From Ciona savignyi (Eukaryota; Chordata; Ascidiacea; Phlebobranchia; Cionidae), in the NCBI GenBank assembly GCA_000149265.1, contig CH003098.1, positions 1,181,144 to 1,245,143 on the forward strand: a stretch of DNA of 64,000 bases, written 5' to 3'. The translations under genes and the position numbers were made by a program. The notes beneath the pieces were generated by a model that was not told the origin of the DNA, made no database searches, and saw only the letters and a list, made by a program, of their open reading frames with translations. Every line of letters begins with the position of its first letter. Positions within the stretch are counted from its first letter, which is position 1. Of this stretch, positions 60,561 to 64,000 are shown one piece after another.

Positions 60561-62727
60561 ATGGAAGGGGTAAATACGTCCCAGGTTGACCCAACCACAC
60601 TAAGCAACCCGAAAGAAATAAGTCAAACCCCTGGAAATCCTGAATTTGACAAACCAACACCAGTATCGACCCCTCACCCGGAGAAAGAAGACGACAGTTC
60701 GAATGCGGATGACACTGAGAGCTTGGATTCGAACAGCAGTAGAAAAGTAGGCGCATTTTTATAATTTAAAAAAAAATATAATATTGTTATAATTAAAAAA
60801 AAAATATTTAAATACCCCAGCCAGTTAAACTTTCGGGTCAAAACATCTGAAAACTTGTATTTTTAGTGTTTTATGGATAAAGTGGGTAATACAAAAAGGT
60901 AGAAATATGGGACTTTTTTCAAAGCTGGTTAAACTTCCTTATTGCCATTACACGGGTTGGTCATTAAAAAAAAGTCAATGCAATTAGGTATTTTAGGGGG
61001 GTAAGGAATTAGTATAAATTTTCGTATTTCCCACTTCTAGTACTCCCAATAATAAACAAATTTTGTAAATTCGAACAATGTCTAAAAAAAGTGTCATTAA
61101 AATAGAAATTTTGGTTGGATGATATTAAAATTTCATTTTCTTTATAAAACCAAAATAAGATAAGCTTTAGAATGGTTAACGGGGTAGCATTGTTAAAATA
61201 TTTTTGGAAAAACCTTAAATGAAACATTTCGGTAGTGAAAGACTAATTGTGTGAAAGGGGGAATTAAAAACCAAGAACTTTTACTTAATACTTATCCTTG
61301 ATTATACATATGGCAGATACTACTGTTCTCGTGACTTCCATTTTTGGAAATTTATGTTGACATCTCTTTAACGATTTGCTTTGACCTTTATATGTTTTTC
61401 ACATATTAGACAAATTTTCACCCTGTATATATTCGCATTGCAGGACCTGTCCCCCCGCAATAGAGGAGGAACATCACGCAGTGTTACAATGCATACATTA
61501 GTGCAGGAAGGAGTGCTGGAACCAGGAACTGGTGTCTTATCTATCGACTACCTTGTAAATATCTTTTTCATGAATCTGGAAATGTTGGTTGGAGAATGTT
61601 AATTTGTCATAGAAAATGAATGCATAAATATATCAACTAATAAATGTTAAAATTAGCAGCAATCATGTTTAAGTAGTTTTTGTTCCTAAGAGGTATTTGT
61701 TAAGATAGACTAATTAGGTTTAATTTTTAATTTTCTATGGACGAAATTTAAAATATATTTTTGAATTTAAAAAATGCAATTTTAAAACACCTCAACACCT
61801 ATTCCAAGTGCCTTATTTAAATGAAGTACCGGTACTTGTAGATTAAATGAAAGTACCTGTGATTCTATGAAATTGTGGAGTTAATTGCATTTATTGTCTT
61901 AATCCCCGATCTTACCGCTATATTTTGTGGTTGTGTCCTTAAAAGGCATTGTCCCTATCAAATAAAAGAAAATGATTTAAAAAATTACATGATGAACACA
62001 TTTAAATGGCTCTAGAATTTTACTATGGACATTTGATATTATGGAGAAATGTTTATTGCTTTAGAAGTGTTATCGAAACCATAAAACTTTCTTAAAATTA
62101 AACCACTTTTTAAATTAAACCATTTAAATTAGCCCAGTTAGACTGTATTGTGTTATACCGTAAGTTAAAAGGTGGTGGGATTGAAACCAGAGTAGTTATT
62201 GGCTTATGCCCTTTACTACTTGCATTTTCCCATTGATAAACCTGCGTATCATACCGAAAAATAGAAATGTTGATATAATGTCCACAGGGCCAGAAATACC
62301 TGGGAGATCTGCTGAACAATGGAAAGATTCAGTGGGAAAAAGTACAGTTTGCTTCCCCCAGTTCCTGGGCAACTTATATCAAGAAGAAAATTAATCCTTC
62401 CAAGAAATCTGGCTGTGGTTGGAACTCAGTAAAGTATAAGGTGAGAATAAATAGAAACATGCAATCACCATAGATGTAAAGTTGATGAAATGGTTGCAAG
62501 TTCGAAACTGGTTACTAGCTAGTTTTGTCCTTTGGTGAGAAAATTATCGGTCATATCTACCCATACATTAGTATGGCTCGATGTATGGTGATGCATAGGT
62601 ATGGTTGTAACTCTGCAGCAAACTCAAAATACTCTATTGTAACTCATAGGGTAAAAAGCTAGACAAGTTGAAATCAGATTGGTTTCGCAAGAATGCTGCC
62701 CCCATCGCTTCTCTCTCACCCGCTGCT
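60561..62727 (+). CDS. MPND: MPND homologue, 5' part (acidic N-terminus and RAMA domain)
   Basis: Four exons are visible: 60561-60746, 61444-61554, 62288-62440 and 62650-62727, all phase 0, giving 176 residues; the gene continues past the right edge. Residues 1-75 are acidic and Ser/Pro-rich (PHPEKEDDSSNADDTESLDS). Residues about 77-165 form a RAMA domain: LVQEGVLEPGTGVLSIDYLG, KIQWEKVQFASPSSWATYIK and KKSGCGWNSVKYKGKKLDK closely match MPND of vertebrates. MPND is known as a chromatin-linked protein with a RAMA domain, reported to recognise adenine-methylated DNA, and a C-terminal MPN/JAMM metalloprotease domain. That catalytic part is not in this window, so activity cannot be judged. The ATG at 60561 has a good context (A at -3, G at +4) and is the first in frame. 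Another RAMA-MPN protein is the only realistic alternative. Confidence 0.88.
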
Positions 62728-63339
62728 GTGAGTATATTGTTTCTATTGCTGAGTTTAGCAAAATATGGGATTACCGGTTTGATGGCATTGTAGAGCACTG
62801 CTCTGTTACAGTGGACATAATGTACAGTGTATCTTTTTTCAATTTTTTATTAACAGTTTGTGTCCCTTTAAATACAGCATTTTAGGTACAAAACATATTA
62901 AATCACATAATAATGCATTTCCACTGCATTTTCAACCAATTCATCCCTTTTCTGACTTCCCCTTTTTTCGTGACTCAAATCTTACAGTGGCGATCATGGT
63001 ACAGCATCAGACTGTCTTAGGGAAAGGTGGAAATGTTGAGGCATTAAGTAGCCACAACTGACTCGATGACTATCTTTTGTTGCACCTTTCCTATAATATT
63101 CCATTTTAGTTCATGATTTTTTTAATTTTATTAAAAAAAGCATATTTATTACCTTTTCTGGTCACATGTAATTCTATTCGAACTGCATAGGCAATAGAGG
63201 AAAAGTACATTTTAAAAGTTGACCAGAAGTGTGAAGTGGGGTGACCACAAGAGCCACCCTGATACCTGGATTCCAACAACGGTTAAAATACATTAGTCAA
63301 ACCATCTGTCTGGAACTGATGTTGTTCACTTATAATGTA
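62728..63339 (+). other. Start of the next MPND intron
   Basis: It follows the GTGAGT donor at 62728. No exon continuing the MPND frame was found. A TTACAG at 62984-62989 could be an acceptor, but the following sequence stops in the required frame. Confidence 0.5.
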
Positions 63340-63640
63340 TAGTCCAACCTGTTAGTCTGGGTTTAGTGCGACGCTTTTCAACCAAAGGGTTGCAGGTTCG
63401 AAACTGGTCGCTAGCTAGTCGGTTGTGTCCTTGGGCAAGGCACTTAACGGACATTGCCTGAACCCAGCAGATTAATGGGTTCTATCAAATTGAAGGAATG
63501 TGTGAATCATACGCAACACACTGCAAAAGCTCCAGTAACCTGATGATAGGCGCGAGGCGATCTGACGATTGCCCGTGTCTTAACCCCCATGGTTTTCTTA
63601 TTCACGGGGTTAAACACAAATATCCTATCCTATCCTATAA
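63340..63640 (+). repeat. tRNA-derived SINE, near full length, plus orientation
   Basis: This is the best reference copy in the window. The head is tRNA-like, with B-box GGTTCGAAACT at about 63396. The body contains TTGGGCAAGGCACTTAACGG, CCTGAACCCAGCAGATTAAT and CGATCTGACGATTGCCCGTG. The 3' end is an array of TATCC pentamers. It lies in the MPND gene beyond exon 4. Confidence 0.8.
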
Positions 63641-64000
63641 TTAAATTAACTTCTCAATCATTTTTGTTATTTTTTACAATGAACCAAAACTTTAAACTAC
63701 TGGGCAATTGGGTGAAATATTAAATCTCTTTACCTCTTTACACTTTTCTTCTAGGTTTTTGTAATAAAACTTTTTCTTTCTAGGTTGTAAATTTATTTTA
63801 CCAGTTTTTATTTTTTATATTTTTTTATATGTTAGGTTTGGCGGCCTTGCTTAAATATACCAAAAGTAAATAATTAATTGGATTTTATTTAGACTTGTTT
63901 TAATAACTGTTGTTTTGACATTTTTTTCCATTTTTTATCAAAGGTCCTGCCTGATTCGTGTTTTTAAAGTGGAAACAAAAAAACTAAAAAAATATTGTTT

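Noticed and set aside
62858-63061. Possible next MPND exon after TTACAG at about 62989
   Set aside because: In the phase required by the previous exon the sequence stops quickly, and the open frame does not resemble MPND.
1-64000. CRISPR arrays, bacterial operons, rRNA or intact tRNA genes
   Set aside because: None seen. The tandem repeats have no unique spacers, and the tRNA-like elements lack a convincing acceptor stem and anticodon arm.

Overview
This is a stretch of nuclear genome from a compact, AT-rich, intron-rich animal. The best guess is a Ciona-like tunicate (sea squirt). This is an inference from short introns at high density, protein sequences close to vertebrate families, and many copies of a tRNA-derived SINE with a TATCC tail. 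No mitochondrial, bacterial or viral segment was seen. One 100-base run of N (11349-11448) marks an assembly gap.

Region by region. (1) 1-18086, minus strand: most of a large ciliary gene, a CFAP65 (CCDC108) homologue. I reconstructed 29 exons whose splice phases agree; the N-terminus is inside the window, the C-terminus runs off the left edge, and one exon runs into the N gap. (2) 18437-18727, minus strand: an intact, intronless dynein light chain roadblock gene (DYNLRB1/2 type), 350 bp upstream of CFAP65 and on the same strand. (3) 18.8-29.3 kb: no convincing gene; dispersed repeats, a hAT-type MITE with an 8-bp target duplication, tandem repeats and tRNA-like elements. (4) 29303-32293, plus strand: a two-exon gene for an 861-aa multi-pass membrane protein ending in an endonuclease/exonuclease/phosphatase-fold domain, best matched to the CWH43/PGAP2IP family of GPI-anchor lipid remodelling proteins. 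(5) 32.3-41.8 kb: a second gene-poor stretch with tRNA-like elements, a nested MITE and duplicated blocks. (6) 41864-58330, minus strand: three tandem, apparently intact secreted or lysosomal serine carboxypeptidase genes (family S10, cathepsin A/SCPEP-like). (7) 60561-62727, plus strand: the 5' half of an MPND homologue, covering an acidic N-terminus and the RAMA domain; the MPN protease domain lies beyond the right edge.

How the genes relate. CFAP65 and roadblock both serve cilia and flagella and may be co-expressed. The carboxypeptidases are one local expansion whose first and last exons stay almost identical while the middle exons have diverged, which suggests gene conversion. The CWH43-like and MPND-like genes are unrelated to their neighbours. 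No new multi-gene system was found. The most interesting signals are the mosaic carboxypeptidase array, a family of about 90-bp tRNA-like elements, inverted SINE pairs inside introns, and a start-stop uORF just upstream of MPND.
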